Shown piece by piece: positions 44,385-52,723 of a stretch of 64,000 nucleotides of DNA (positions are counted from its first letter, which is position 1; the number at the start of each line of letters is the position of its first letter). Source of the stretch: Bacteroidales bacterium (GTDB lineage: Bacteria; Bacteroidota; Bacteroidia; Bacteroidales; UBA932); assembly GCA_017454335.1 (NCBI GenBank), contig JAFTDE010000006.1:62001-126000 (forward strand), written 5' to 3'. The position numbers were made by a program, and so were the translations under genes. The notes under the pieces were generated by a model that made no database searches, was not told the DNA's origin, and saw only the letters and a list, made by a program, of their open reading frames with translations.

Positions 44385-44792
44385 TCAGAAACGAGTATTG
44401 ACGAGTTCGTGTCCAAGTTTGTGAATTGCTGAGGCAATCTTATCGACTTGGCGGGGACGCGGATGAGAGGTTCCGTGCATATAGGACCAAATTTGTTTCG
44501 GGTGAATTCCGGTTAATTTGCCAAGAGCAGTAAGAGACAAGACTCCCGCATAGTAGTTCAGCATGGTCTGGACATCCCAGTGTGTAACGAACTCATATTC
44601 ATCGTCCAGCCATTCTGGATAAACAAATGCAGCCTTCGGGCCGTCTTCCTTGATAATCAAAAGCGTCTCTTCCAATTCCTTTTTGGCAGCTGCCACCGTA
44701 TCTCCCATTCCGAAAATAGCGGGATGATCATTGCAGTAGGCATTGTATGTCCCATCTTTTGCCTGGCAAATGGTGATATCAATCTGTCTCAT
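44385..44792 (-). CDS. hicB: HicB-type antitoxin
   Basis: 135 residues. The N-terminal HicB partial RNase-H-like fold (ITICQAKDGTYNAYCNDHPAIFG, then GDTVAAAKKELEETL) is followed by a C-terminal helix-turn-helix (ALGKLTGIHPKQIWSYMHGT), which would bind the operon promoter. It neutralises the HicA toxin encoded just upstream; the two genes overlap by four bases (ATGA). The order toxin-antitoxin is usual for hicAB. Confidence 0.9.
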   Translation of the reverse strand: MRQIDITICQAKDGTYNAYCNDHPAIFGMGDTVAAAKKELEETLLIIKEDGPKAAFVYPEWLDDEYEFVTHWDVQTMLNYYAGVLSLTALGKLTGIHPKQIWSYMHGTSHPRPRQVDKIASAIHKLGHELVNTRF

Positions 44793-44977
44793 AAGTCTAT
44801 TCCCAATTCGTGCAATATTTTCTTGGCGAAAGTGTTTTCAATTTCCTTCCCCTTGTGAAAGGGAACTGTATATATTTTCCCCTCCTTTTGATAGCGCACA
44901 TGGCTTCCCTTACCTCTTTTAGGGATTTGAATCCATCCGTTTTGGCGGATAATTCGATGCAATTCCGACGACTTCAT
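44789..44977 (-). CDS. hicA: HicA-type mRNA interferase toxin
   Basis: 62 residues, the normal size for HicA. The dsRBD-like fold carries the catalytic His26 in GKGSHVRY and the following VPFHKGKEIENTFAKKILHE. HicA toxins cleave mRNA when not bound by HicB. The start ATG 44977 lies about nine bases after the predicted transcription start. All key residues are present, so the module looks functional. Confidence 0.92.
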   Translation of the reverse strand: MKSSELHRIIRQNGWIQIPKRGKGSHVRYQKEGKIYTVPFHKGKEIENTFAKKILHELGIDL

Positions 44978-44991
44978 GCTTTCTCACGCTG

Positions 44992-45022
44992 CAAATATAG
45001 AAAAAAGTCTATTGTTTTACAA
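44992..45022 (-). promoter_or_regulatory. Promoter of hicAB
   Basis: Minus strand: -33 TTG (45020-45022), a 20-base spacer, and -7 TATATTTG (44992-44999). Confidence 0.65.
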
Positions 45023-45079
45023 TGGGCGGCGCTAAGGATTCTGCTGGCCGATGGACAAACATAACCATTGTTGGTTTTA

Positions 45080-45541
45080 TTACAATGGATTTTTACGCAT
45101 CTCCTTTCCGGTGGCCGGCTGATCCAGAAACTCGGCAGGTGACATTACGGGAGGGAGGGACATTGCCTTCCCGCCCGTGATATGATAATCCTTGCTGTTC
45201 CTGGAGATGATGACATCGCATCCGGCCTTGCGGGCGCAGACAGCCTGAAGAATGTCCTCAAAGTCCTTGCCGTGCATCCGAAGGGCTTCCGTTAATTGAT
45301 CATTGTCCATGGGGAGCACCGTCACGAGCGACTGAATCTGCATCATGCTCGCATCCAGAACTGCCGGAGTGACTGTCTTGCGAAGAACGAAAGCCAGATT
45401 TGCCATCGTGAGTATAGAACAATAAAGGTCCAAGCGACCATCCTCTCCCGCCTGAAGGATTTGTGCCGAGTCCTCATAACCGTGGCGCTGCAGCAGAAGA
45501 TCCATCAGGATATTTGTATCCAGGAAAACTTTCGGGCTCAT
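45080..45541 (-). CDS. PIN-domain toxin-like ribonuclease
   Basis: 153 residues. PIN fold with first acidic residue D8 (FLDTNILMDLL), the central LTMANLAFVLRK and the late acidic motif FEDILQAVCARKAGCDVIISRNSKDY. PIN toxins of VapC type cleave RNA, using a cluster of acidic residues with Mg2+; here the usual Glu of the second motif is Asn or lies elsewhere, as in the PIN_3 subgroup. It overlaps the upstream antitoxin-like gene by four bases, which supports a toxin-antitoxin pair. Confidence 0.85.
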   Translation of the reverse strand: MSPKVFLDTNILMDLLLQRHGYEDSAQILQAGEDGRLDLYCSILTMANLAFVLRKTVTPAVLDASMMQIQSLVTVLPMDNDQLTEALRMHGKDFEDILQAVCARKAGCDVIISRNSKDYHITGGKAMSLPPVMSPAEFLDQPATGKEMRKNPL

Positions 45542-45795
45542 TTGGACAGCAGGTAATCAAGCCTTTCCTCCTCCCAATCTATATCTGCACCTTTTGCAAT
45601 ACCGATGAGAGACACGATCTTCGGAGAAGTAACACTTTCCGGAACCGAAGCAGCGGAGGAGACAGAATCCTCTTCCAACACATTCTCTATGTACTTCTTG
45701 AGTGTTAATCCCCGTTTCTTTGCTTTAATGGACAGCCCCCTGAAAACCTCCGGCTTCAGGTCAATCAACTTTCTTCTTGTCGCGACGCTTTCCAT
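45538..45795 (-). CDS. Antitoxin partner of the PIN-domain protein
   Basis: 85 residues from the ATG at 45795; a start five codons earlier would lie upstream of the predicted transcription start. The N-terminal MESVATRRKLIDLKPEVFRGL with KRGLTLKKYIENVL suits a ribbon-helix-helix-type DNA-binding domain. The acidic C-terminal part (WEEERLDYLLSK) would bind the toxin. This DUF-type antitoxin commonly precedes PIN genes in Bacteroidales; no exact family name is claimed. Confidence 0.78.
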   Translation of the reverse strand: MESVATRRKLIDLKPEVFRGLSIKAKKRGLTLKKYIENVLEEDSVSSAASVPESVTSPKIVSLIGIAKGADIDWEEERLDYLLSK

Positions 45796-45807
45796 ATATA
45801 ATTTTTG

Positions 45808-45815
45808 CAAATATA
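45808..45815 (-). promoter_or_regulatory. Promoter of the PIN toxin-antitoxin pair
   Basis: Minus-strand TATATTTG placed so that transcription starts only a few bases before the ATG at 45795. Confidence 0.55.
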
Positions 45816-45880
45816 TATACTTTCATTCAAAGGACAACACTTTTTGCCGGGTAAGCAAGAAAAAATGCTTAACTTTCGGT

Positions 45881-46522
45881 ATGAAAAAACTTCTTACCCT
45901 TGCGGCGGTGCTGGTGATCAGCCTGACCGCCTGCGCGCAGAAAGCGCCCAAAGTCATCCGCCTGCTGGAACCCTCTTACAACGAAGGACTGACCCTGATG
46001 CAGGCCCTCAAGGAACGCAAATCATCCCAGGGATTCACGGAAAAGGAAATCCCGCTGCAGGATCTGTCCAACATCCTGTGGGCGTCCGTCGGCGTGAACC
46101 GTCCCGACGGCAAGCGGACCGCTCCGACCGGATCCAACCGCCAGGAGATCGAGGTCTATGCCTTCTTCAAGTCGGGCGCCTATTATTACAACTACAAGGA
46201 CCACACCCTGGAGCTGGTCAAGGAAGGGGACTGGCGCAGCCTGACCGGGCGGCGCGGCGCCGACGAGGCGTACCTGAACCTGCTGTTCTTCGCGGATACG
46301 GACAAGACCGCCGGCGAGAATCCGCCGGGCGGAGGCGCCGCGACCGTGTCGTATGTCGATGTGGGGTATGTGTCCCAGAATGTCTATCTGGCCTGCGCCA
46401 ACGCCGGAATCGGCAGCCGCGCCCGCGGCGGTTGGGACCAGCAGAAGCTGACGGAGACCCTGGGCCTCAAGCCTTCCCTGGTCGTTGTCCTCGGCCAGAC
46501 GGTCGGCTATTGCGACGAGTAG
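45881..46522 (+). CDS. SagB/nitroreductase-family lipoprotein
   Basis: 213 residues from the ATG at 45881. A signal peptide with lipobox-like LTACAQ (Cys18) places it in the envelope. The nitroreductase fold is shown by LMQALKERKSSQGFTEKEI, LQDLSNILWASVGVNRPDGK, RTAPTGSNRQEIEVYAF and VGYVSQNVYLACANAGIGSRA, which in SagB-type proteins bind FMN. Bacteroidales often carry such exported nitroreductase-like proteins with unknown substrates. Its 3' end overlaps the convergent symporter gene by 56 bases. A weak -7 box (TAACTTTC, 45869-45876) lies just upstream. Confidence 0.85.
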   Translation: MKKLLTLAAVLVISLTACAQKAPKVIRLLEPSYNEGLTLMQALKERKSSQGFTEKEIPLQDLSNILWASVGVNRPDGKRTAPTGSNRQEIEVYAFFKSGAYYYNYKDHTLELVKEGDWRSLTGRRGADEAYLNLLFFADTDKTAGENPPGGGAATVSYVDVGYVSQNVYLACANAGIGSRARGGWDQQKLTETLGLKPSLVVVLGQTVGYCDE

Positions 46523-47915
46523 GTCCGACCCCGTCCTCGTACTCCCGCAGGGCCCGGATGGCCTGGGGACAGAGGATCAGCAGGGCGATCACGTTGATCC
46601 ACGCGGTCAGGCCCACGCCGACGTCGCCCAGCTGCCAGATGACGCCGGCCTCGCGGACGGCCCCGAACACCACCATCCCCAGCAGCGCGAAGCGGAAGGC
46701 CCAGATGGCCGCCCGCTCGGCCTTCCTGCGCTCCGGCCGGCCCGCGAAGATGTACATGATGCTGGACTCGCCGTAAAAGTAATACGCCATCACCGTCGTG
46801 AAGACGAAAAACACCAGGGCGATGCTGACGAAGGTTCCGCCGAATCCCGTCAGTACGGAATCCACGGCCGCCTGGGTGAATCCGACGTAGTTGTCCGCCA
46901 GTTCCGGAGCCTTGGCGACCAGCACTTCGCCGGTCTTGGCGTCCAGGATGTTATACGTCCCCGAGCACAGGATCATCAGCGCCGTGGCGGTGCAGATCAG
47001 CAGGGTGTCCACATAGACCGAGAAAGCCTGCGCCAGGCCCTGCCGCGCCGGGTGCGACACGGCGGCGGAGGCGGACACGATGGCGCCGCCGCCCTGGCCC
47101 GCTTCGTTCGAGAAGATTCCGCGCTTGACCCCCATCATGATGGTGGATCCCAGAATGCCGCCGGCGACGGGCTGGATGCCGAAGGCATTGGTCACGATGG
47201 ACTCCAGCACCCCCGGTACGACGTCGATGTGCCGGGCGATGACGATCACTGTAATGACAATATATCCCAGCGCCATGAAGGGCGTCACGATGGACGCGAC
47301 GCGGGAGATGCTGCGGATGCCGCCGATGATCACCAGGCCCAGCAGGAAGGCCAGGCCCAGTCCGGAGACCAGCGGATTGATCCCCAGCGAATTGCGCATC
47401 GCCCCGGAGACGCCGTTCGCCTGGACCGTGGTCAGCAGGATGCCGTATCCGACGATGGTCAGCACGGCGAACAGCACGCCGGCCCAGCGCCGCCCCAGCC
47501 CCTTTTCGATGTAGCAGGCCGGGCCGCCGCGGAAACCGGTGGCGTGGGGGAATTTGTATTGTTGGGCCAGGGTGGACTCGACGAAGGCGGTCGAAGCGCC
47601 GAAGAAGGCGATGATCCACATCCAGAAGACGGCTCCGGGCCCGCCCAGGGCGATGGCGGTGGCCACGCCGACGATGTTCCCGGTGCCGACGCGTCCCGAC
47701 AGTGCGACGCAGAACGCCTCGAAGGACGAGATGCCCTGCCTGCGCCCGTCGGCGGTCTTCTGGGACGGGGCGAAGAGCGAGCGGACCATCAGCCCGAAAC
47801 GGCGTACCTGCACGAAGCGGGTGCGCAGCGAGAAGTACAATCCCGCCCCCACCAGCAGCACGACCAGGGCCGGGCTCCAGATGACGCTGTTCAGGAATCC
47901 TACGATCTTCTCCAT
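46467..47915 (-). CDS. Sodium/alanine symporter (AGCS family)
   Basis: 482 residues with about ten membrane helices. The family is recognisable from SGRVGTGNIVGVATAIALGGPGAVFWMW, GGPACYIEKGLG, IFSNEAGQGGGAI and YYFYGESSIMYIF. It imports alanine (or glycine) with Na+. It is the last gene of the nitrogen operon, 16 bases after glmS, which fits the recycling of alanine nitrogen. The C-terminal tail (GRGQRPGKA) is encoded in the region overlapping the convergent nitroreductase gene, and may be an extension specific to this genome. Confidence 0.92.
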   Translation of the reverse strand: MEKIVGFLNSVIWSPALVVLLVGAGLYFSLRTRFVQVRRFGLMVRSLFAPSQKTADGRRQGISSFEAFCVALSGRVGTGNIVGVATAIALGGPGAVFWMWIIAFFGASTAFVESTLAQQYKFPHATGFRGGPACYIEKGLGRRWAGVLFAVLTIVGYGILLTTVQANGVSGAMRNSLGINPLVSGLGLAFLLGLVIIGGIRSISRVASIVTPFMALGYIVITVIVIARHIDVVPGVLESIVTNAFGIQPVAGGILGSTIMMGVKRGIFSNEAGQGGGAIVSASAAVSHPARQGLAQAFSVYVDTLLICTATALMILCSGTYNILDAKTGEVLVAKAPELADNYVGFTQAAVDSVLTGFGGTFVSIALVFFVFTTVMAYYFYGESSIMYIFAGRPERRKAERAAIWAFRFALLGMVVFGAVREAGVIWQLGDVGVGLTAWINVIALLILCPQAIRALREYEDGVGPTRRNSRPSGRGQRPGKA

Positions 47916-47931
47916 GCCCCTTAAAACGCGC

Positions 47932-49776
47932 TTATTCGACCGTTACGGACTTCGCCAGGTTCCGGGGCTGGTCCACGTTTCGACCCTTGTATATGGCGAT
48001 GTAATAGGCCAGCAATTGCAAAGGAACGGATACGATGATGGGCTGGAGGCACTCGACCGCCGAAGGGACCTCGATCACATAGTCCGCGATGCGGCGGACC
48101 ATCTCGTCGCCCCGGGCCATCACGGCGATCACCTTGCCGCCGCGGGCCTTGACTTCCTCGACATTGCTGAGGGTCTTCTCGTAGGTGGAATCGTGCGGGA
48201 CGATGGCCACGGTGGGCATCTCCGCGTCGATCAGCGCGATGGGGCCGTGCTTCATTTCGGCGGCCGGGTAGCCCTCCGCGTGCACGTAGCTGATTTCCTT
48301 GAGTTTCAGCGCGCCCTCCAGCGCCGTCGGGTAATTGTATCCGCGCCCGAGGTAGATGAAGTTCCGGGCGTAGGTGAAGATCTTCGCCAGGTCGGCGATC
48401 TGCTCGCTGTGCGAGAGCACCTCGCGCAGCTGGTCCGGCAGGGCCAGCAGGCCCCGGGACACTTCGGCGTACTGCGCCGCGCTCAGGGTTCCCTTCCGCT
48501 CGCCCAGCGCCAGGGCCATCATCGCCATCACCGTCACCTGGCCCGTGAAGGCCTTGGTCGAGGCGACGCCGATCTCGGGCCCCACATGGATGTAGGTGCC
48601 GCTGTCGGTCCCGCGGGCGATGCTGGATCCGATCACGTTGCAGATGCCGTACACGAAAGCGCCCGCCTCGCGGGCCAGTGCGATCGCCGCCAGGGTGTCC
48701 GCCGTCTCACCGGACTGCGACACCGCGATCACGACGTCGTCCGGGAACAGCACGGGACGCCGGTAGCGGAACTCCGAGGCGTATTCGACCTCGGCCGGGA
48801 TGCGGCACATGCTCTCGAAGAGTTGTTTTCCGATCAGCGAGGCGTGCCACGACGTGCCGCAGGCGACGAAGATCACCCGCCGCGCGCCCAGCCAGCGGTC
48901 GATGTTGTCCCGGATGCCGGACAGGATGACCTGGCCCGTGTCGGGGTTGACGCGGCCGCGGATGCAGTCCACGATGGTGCGGGGCTGTTCGTTGATCTCC
49001 TTCAGCATGAAGTGCGGGTATCCGCCGCGCTCCAGGTCCGAGATCGACAGGTCCAGGCGCGTGACCTGGATGTCGGCCTCCTGGTTGTCCAGGGTGAAGA
49101 CCTGCAGGGCCTTGCCGCGCTCCACGACAGCCACTTCGCCGTCGCCCACATAGACGATGTCCTGCGTGTATTCCACGATCGACGAAGCGTCAGAGCTGAT
49201 GAAGTATTCGCCGTTGCCGATGCCGATGGCCATCGGGCTGCTCTGGCGGGCGGCGATGATGCGGTCCGTGTTGCCGCGCTCGATCACGGCGATGGCGTAG
49301 GCGCCGACCACGCGCTTGAGCGAGCGGCGCACCGCTTCGGCCAGGTCGCACCCTTCGGTCGTCCGGATGTACTCGATCAGGTTGACCAGCACTTCCGAGT
49401 CCGTCTCACTGCGGAACACCACGCCGTGCGCCTGCAGCGCCTCTTTCAGCACCCGGTAGTTCTCGATGATGCCGTTGTGGATCATCGCGATCCGCCCGTC
49501 GGCGGAGTAGTGCGGATGCGCGTTGGTGTCGTTGGGTTCGCCGTGGGTGGCCCAGCGCGTATGCCCGATGCCGATCGTGGCATCGGTGGCCTTGCCGTCC
49601 AGGTATTTCTCCAGGGCGTCCACCTTGCCCTTGCATTTGTACACGGCCAGATCGCCGTCCGGCATCACCATGGCGACGCCGGCGCTGTCATAGCCCCGGT
49701 ATTCCAGGCGGCGGAGGCCGCCCAGCAGAATGGGACAGGCCTGCCTGTCACCTACGTATCCTACGATTCCACACAT
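47932..49776 (-). CDS. glmS: Glutamine-fructose-6-phosphate aminotransferase
   Basis: 614 residues. The N-terminal glutaminase domain begins MCGIVGYVG with nucleophile Cys2, followed by RWATHGEPN and a second domain with two SIS sugar-isomerase modules (CGTSWHASLIGK, SQSGETADT, GRGYNYPTALEGALKLKEISYVHAEG, ending KSVTVE). It makes glucosamine-6-phosphate from fructose-6-phosphate and glutamine, the first step to UDP-GlcNAc for peptidoglycan and lipid A. It starts three bases after the upstream stop and so depends on the same operon as glutamine synthetase. Full length, no defects. Confidence 0.97.
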   Translation of the reverse strand: MCGIVGYVGDRQACPILLGGLRRLEYRGYDSAGVAMVMPDGDLAVYKCKGKVDALEKYLDGKATDATIGIGHTRWATHGEPNDTNAHPHYSADGRIAMIHNGIIENYRVLKEALQAHGVVFRSETDSEVLVNLIEYIRTTEGCDLAEAVRRSLKRVVGAYAIAVIERGNTDRIIAARQSSPMAIGIGNGEYFISSDASSIVEYTQDIVYVGDGEVAVVERGKALQVFTLDNQEADIQVTRLDLSISDLERGGYPHFMLKEINEQPRTIVDCIRGRVNPDTGQVILSGIRDNIDRWLGARRVIFVACGTSWHASLIGKQLFESMCRIPAEVEYASEFRYRRPVLFPDDVVIAVSQSGETADTLAAIALAREAGAFVYGICNVIGSSIARGTDSGTYIHVGPEIGVASTKAFTGQVTVMAMMALALGERKGTLSAAQYAEVSRGLLALPDQLREVLSHSEQIADLAKIFTYARNFIYLGRGYNYPTALEGALKLKEISYVHAEGYPAAEMKHGPIALIDAEMPTVAIVPHDSTYEKTLSNVEEVKARGGKVIAVMARGDEMVRRIADYVIEVPSAVECLQPIIVSVPLQLLAYYIAIYKGRNVDQPRNLAKSVTVE

Positions 49777-49779
49777 AAT

Positions 49780-52716
49780 TCATTTGGTTTTGATCATGGC
49801 CCGGTTGGTCTTGCCGTCGATGCAGATCGACAGGTCCTCCGGGAAGCGCACATGGCGCAGGTATTCGGTTTCCTCGACGGCGGGCAGGGCGTCCAGCACG
49901 TCGAAATCCAGCACGTCCCGCTGCCGGGCGTACGGGTTCACGCTGATGTACCCGACGTTGAACGAGGTCAGGTTCTGGAAGAAATGGGTCCCCTGGCTGG
50001 GGTCGATCTGGAAATGCTCCAGCGCGCATTCCACGATGGCCTTGGCCTCGGAGATGTCGCCCCACTTGACCGGCACGCCCAGCGACGGCTGGCTGCTGCC
50101 CCAGCGCCCGAAGCCGATCAGGATGTATCCCTTCTTGTCGCGCAGCATCTGCGCGTTGATGGCCGACACCTGGTCCGCCATCCGGTAGGTCTTCAGCACG
50201 TCCCAGGCCTCGCGGCGCAGGTACACGACATCCCGCACCCCTTCGACCCAGCCGGTGCCCAGCGCACAGGACGAGCGCAGGAAGGCGCCCTCGTCGTCCA
50301 CCTTGTCCCAGTCCACCTCGGCGACCCGCGTGTCCACGGAGATCGGGCGCACCTGCAGCACCGAGAACACCGAACTGCCTTCCGGATCGATGTCCGCGGC
50401 GAATTCGATCTCGATGTCGCTCTTGACCTCTTCGCGGGCGATCTGCAGCAGGCGGGAGACGATGTCCGCCAGCGGGAAGGTGTTGTACTTCAGCATCTGC
50501 GCGAAAGTCACGTATTTCGGGCCCTCGGGGAAGGCCGAATCGATCATGCGCATGTTGGCGTAGTCCCAGGTGGATACGACCTGCTGGAGCGACGGGAAGC
50601 GCACGCAATCCGAAATCTCCAGCCGGTCCAGGTTGACCGCGTCGTCCACCGAGATCATGAACTTCTCGGGATGCAGGTTCAGCGCGTACATCGACCGCTG
50701 CGTCTCCTGGATCGTCAGTTCCGGCGTGGAGGTCTGCAGCACGTGCTTGGGGTATTTGGGCGAGAAGCGCAGCACCTGCTCGCCGTCCACGACGGCCTTG
50801 CCCAGACCGTAGGCGACCTTGACGATGCCGTCCTCGGGCTTCTCGTAGCCGACGGGGTAGAAGTTGACCGAGCGCGCCACGCCCGACAGGGTCGGGAAGA
50901 AGTAGCTGTCCCCCTGCCGGCTGCCGCAGACTTCCTGCAGCACCACGGCCATCTTCTCCTCGGAGATGACGTTCCCCGACGAGATGATGTAGCTCTTGGA
51001 CGAAGCGAAATAGACGCTGGCGTACACGCTGGTCACGGCCTTGGCCATCAGGCGCAGCTGCTGGTCCTCGTTCTCGGTCTTCGGCACCATGTAGGTCGAA
51101 TAGACCCCGGCGAAGGGCTGGTGGTAGGAATCCTCCAGCTTCGAGGATGAACGCACGGCGATGGGCCCCTTCGTGACGCGGATGAACGCGCGTATCGCGT
51201 CCAGCAGGTCGCGGGGCAGGGCCGAGGCGACGAATTCCGACAGCAGTTCGGAATCGCTGAGGTCGGCGTCGATGATGTATTTCAGCCCGTTGTCCTTGAT
51301 GAAACGGTCGAAATAGTCGGTGGTGATGACCATGGTCCGCGGCACCATCACGCGCACGTCCTCCCATTCGTTGTAGAGATTGTGCTTCTGCAGGACGTGG
51401 TTCAGGAAGGCCAGGCCGCGGGCCTTGCCGCCCAGCGAGCCGCTGCCCACGCGCGAGAACCAGATGGCGTCGTTGTAGGTGTCCGGATTGAAGGCGGCCA
51501 CCACGCCCAGCGCCTGCCCGACGCGGAAGTCGTGGATCAGCTGGAGGTCGTGGCGCCGGTGCTCTTCGATGTCCGCGTAATCCTCGCGGCGGATCTGCCG
51601 GATGCCCTTTCCCAGCTGGAACAGGCCGCGGGCGAACAGCCACTTGGAGAAGTAGTTGCCCTCCGCCAGCCGCTGGAAGGTCTTCGGCGGCATGGTCCGG
51701 ACCAGCTGTTCCAGCTCGTACAGGTCCCGGGCGCGCCCGATCTCGGCGCCGGACTTCGGATCCGTCACGATGAAGTCCCCGAATCCGAATTCCCGGCCGA
51801 TGTAATCACCCAGTTCCTGGGTCAGCAGCTTCGAGCGCTTGCGCAGGAAGCCCACCCCGAGGGACTGGGCCACGGAGCGCATGTCCTCCTGCGAGGACTG
51901 CATCAGGAAGGGCATGCGCGGGTTGTCGGCCCGTACCAGGCGGCACAGGTCCACGCCGGCGTCGATCTTCTCCTGCGAGGGCTTGTCGCCCTTGTGTACG
52001 ACGAATCCCACGTCCGAGATGACGCCCAGCAGGTTGGTCTTGTAGCGCTGGTACAGTTCCACGGCCTCGTCGTAGTTCGTGGCCATCAGGATCTTGGGGC
52101 GGGCCCGCTTGCGGGCGATCTGCTGCTGGTCGTTCAGCGCATCCTTGATGGATTCGAGGTTCTGCTGGAGGACCAGCTTGTACAGTGCCGGCAGGTAGGT
52201 CGAATAGTAGCGGACCGAGTCCTCGACCAGCAGGATGGCCTGCACGCCCGCCTCCAGGATGTCGTGCTCGGCGTTGAGACGGTCCTCCATCAGCTTGATG
52301 ATGGCGATCAGCAGGTCCATCGAGTTGATCCAGCAGAACATGTAGTCGATGTAGGACCAGTCGCTCTCCTCGATCTTGTGGTAGATCTCGCGGGAGTAGG
52401 ACGACAGCAGCACGATCGGCATGTCGGGCTGGCAGGCCTTGGCGCGCTTGGCGAACTCGAACACGCTGAGTTCCCCGACGGAATACATCGTGATGACCAG
52501 GTCGAACCCCTGGCCCCCTTCGATCATCGCGAGCGCCTCGTCGGCGGTCTCGGCCCCGATGATCTCGGGCGGGTTGCTCAGCCGGAGTTCGGCATATTCC
52601 TGCGCGATCTGCGTATCGATACGACCGTCCTCCTCGAGGGAGAAACGGTCGTAGCTGTTGCAGATCAGTAATATCCGGCGGATCCGCCTGGACATCAATG
52701 ATGTAGCGTCGTTCAT
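49780..52716 (-). CDS. PEP/pyruvate-binding protein with receiver-like N-terminus
   Basis: 978 residues from the ATG at 52716; an earlier ATG lies inside gdhA. Residues ~12-140 are a receiver-like fold (ILLICNSYDRFSLEEDGR, DLVITMYS, MPIVLLSSYS) without a clear phosphoacceptor. Residues ~155-300 are a second receiver (AILLVEDSVRYYSTYLP, LLGVISDVGFV). From ~430 a PPDK_N/PEP-synthase ATP-grasp domain follows (GSGSLGGKARGLAFLNHVL, AVRSSSKLEDSYHQPFAGVYST, EIEFAADID). The phospho-His domain and the C-terminal PEP-binding barrel of PEP synthase are absent, so it should not make PEP itself. A signalling or phosphotransfer role is inferred. Confidence 0.85.
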   Translation of the reverse strand: MNDATSLMSRRIRRILLICNSYDRFSLEEDGRIDTQIAQEYAELRLSNPPEIIGAETADEALAMIEGGQGFDLVITMYSVGELSVFEFAKRAKACQPDMPIVLLSSYSREIYHKIEESDWSYIDYMFCWINSMDLLIAIIKLMEDRLNAEHDILEAGVQAILLVEDSVRYYSTYLPALYKLVLQQNLESIKDALNDQQQIARKRARPKILMATNYDEAVELYQRYKTNLLGVISDVGFVVHKGDKPSQEKIDAGVDLCRLVRADNPRMPFLMQSSQEDMRSVAQSLGVGFLRKRSKLLTQELGDYIGREFGFGDFIVTDPKSGAEIGRARDLYELEQLVRTMPPKTFQRLAEGNYFSKWLFARGLFQLGKGIRQIRREDYADIEEHRRHDLQLIHDFRVGQALGVVAAFNPDTYNDAIWFSRVGSGSLGGKARGLAFLNHVLQKHNLYNEWEDVRVMVPRTMVITTDYFDRFIKDNGLKYIIDADLSDSELLSEFVASALPRDLLDAIRAFIRVTKGPIAVRSSSKLEDSYHQPFAGVYSTYMVPKTENEDQQLRLMAKAVTSVYASVYFASSKSYIISSGNVISEEKMAVVLQEVCGSRQGDSYFFPTLSGVARSVNFYPVGYEKPEDGIVKVAYGLGKAVVDGEQVLRFSPKYPKHVLQTSTPELTIQETQRSMYALNLHPEKFMISVDDAVNLDRLEISDCVRFPSLQQVVSTWDYANMRMIDSAFPEGPKYVTFAQMLKYNTFPLADIVSRLLQIAREEVKSDIEIEFAADIDPEGSSVFSVLQVRPISVDTRVAEVDWDKVDDEGAFLRSSCALGTGWVEGVRDVVYLRREAWDVLKTYRMADQVSAINAQMLRDKKGYILIGFGRWGSSQPSLGVPVKWGDISEAKAIVECALEHFQIDPSQGTHFFQNLTSFNVGYISVNPYARQRDVLDFDVLDALPAVEETEYLRHVRFPEDLSICIDGKTNRAMIKTK

Positions 52717-52723
52717 GATGGTC

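Noticed and set aside
47539..51150. 1200-codon plus-strand open frame opposite agcS, glmS and the PPDK_N gene
   Set aside because: It spans three verified genes on the other strand; its His/Val/Asp-rich sequence is the usual antisense image of GC-rich codons.
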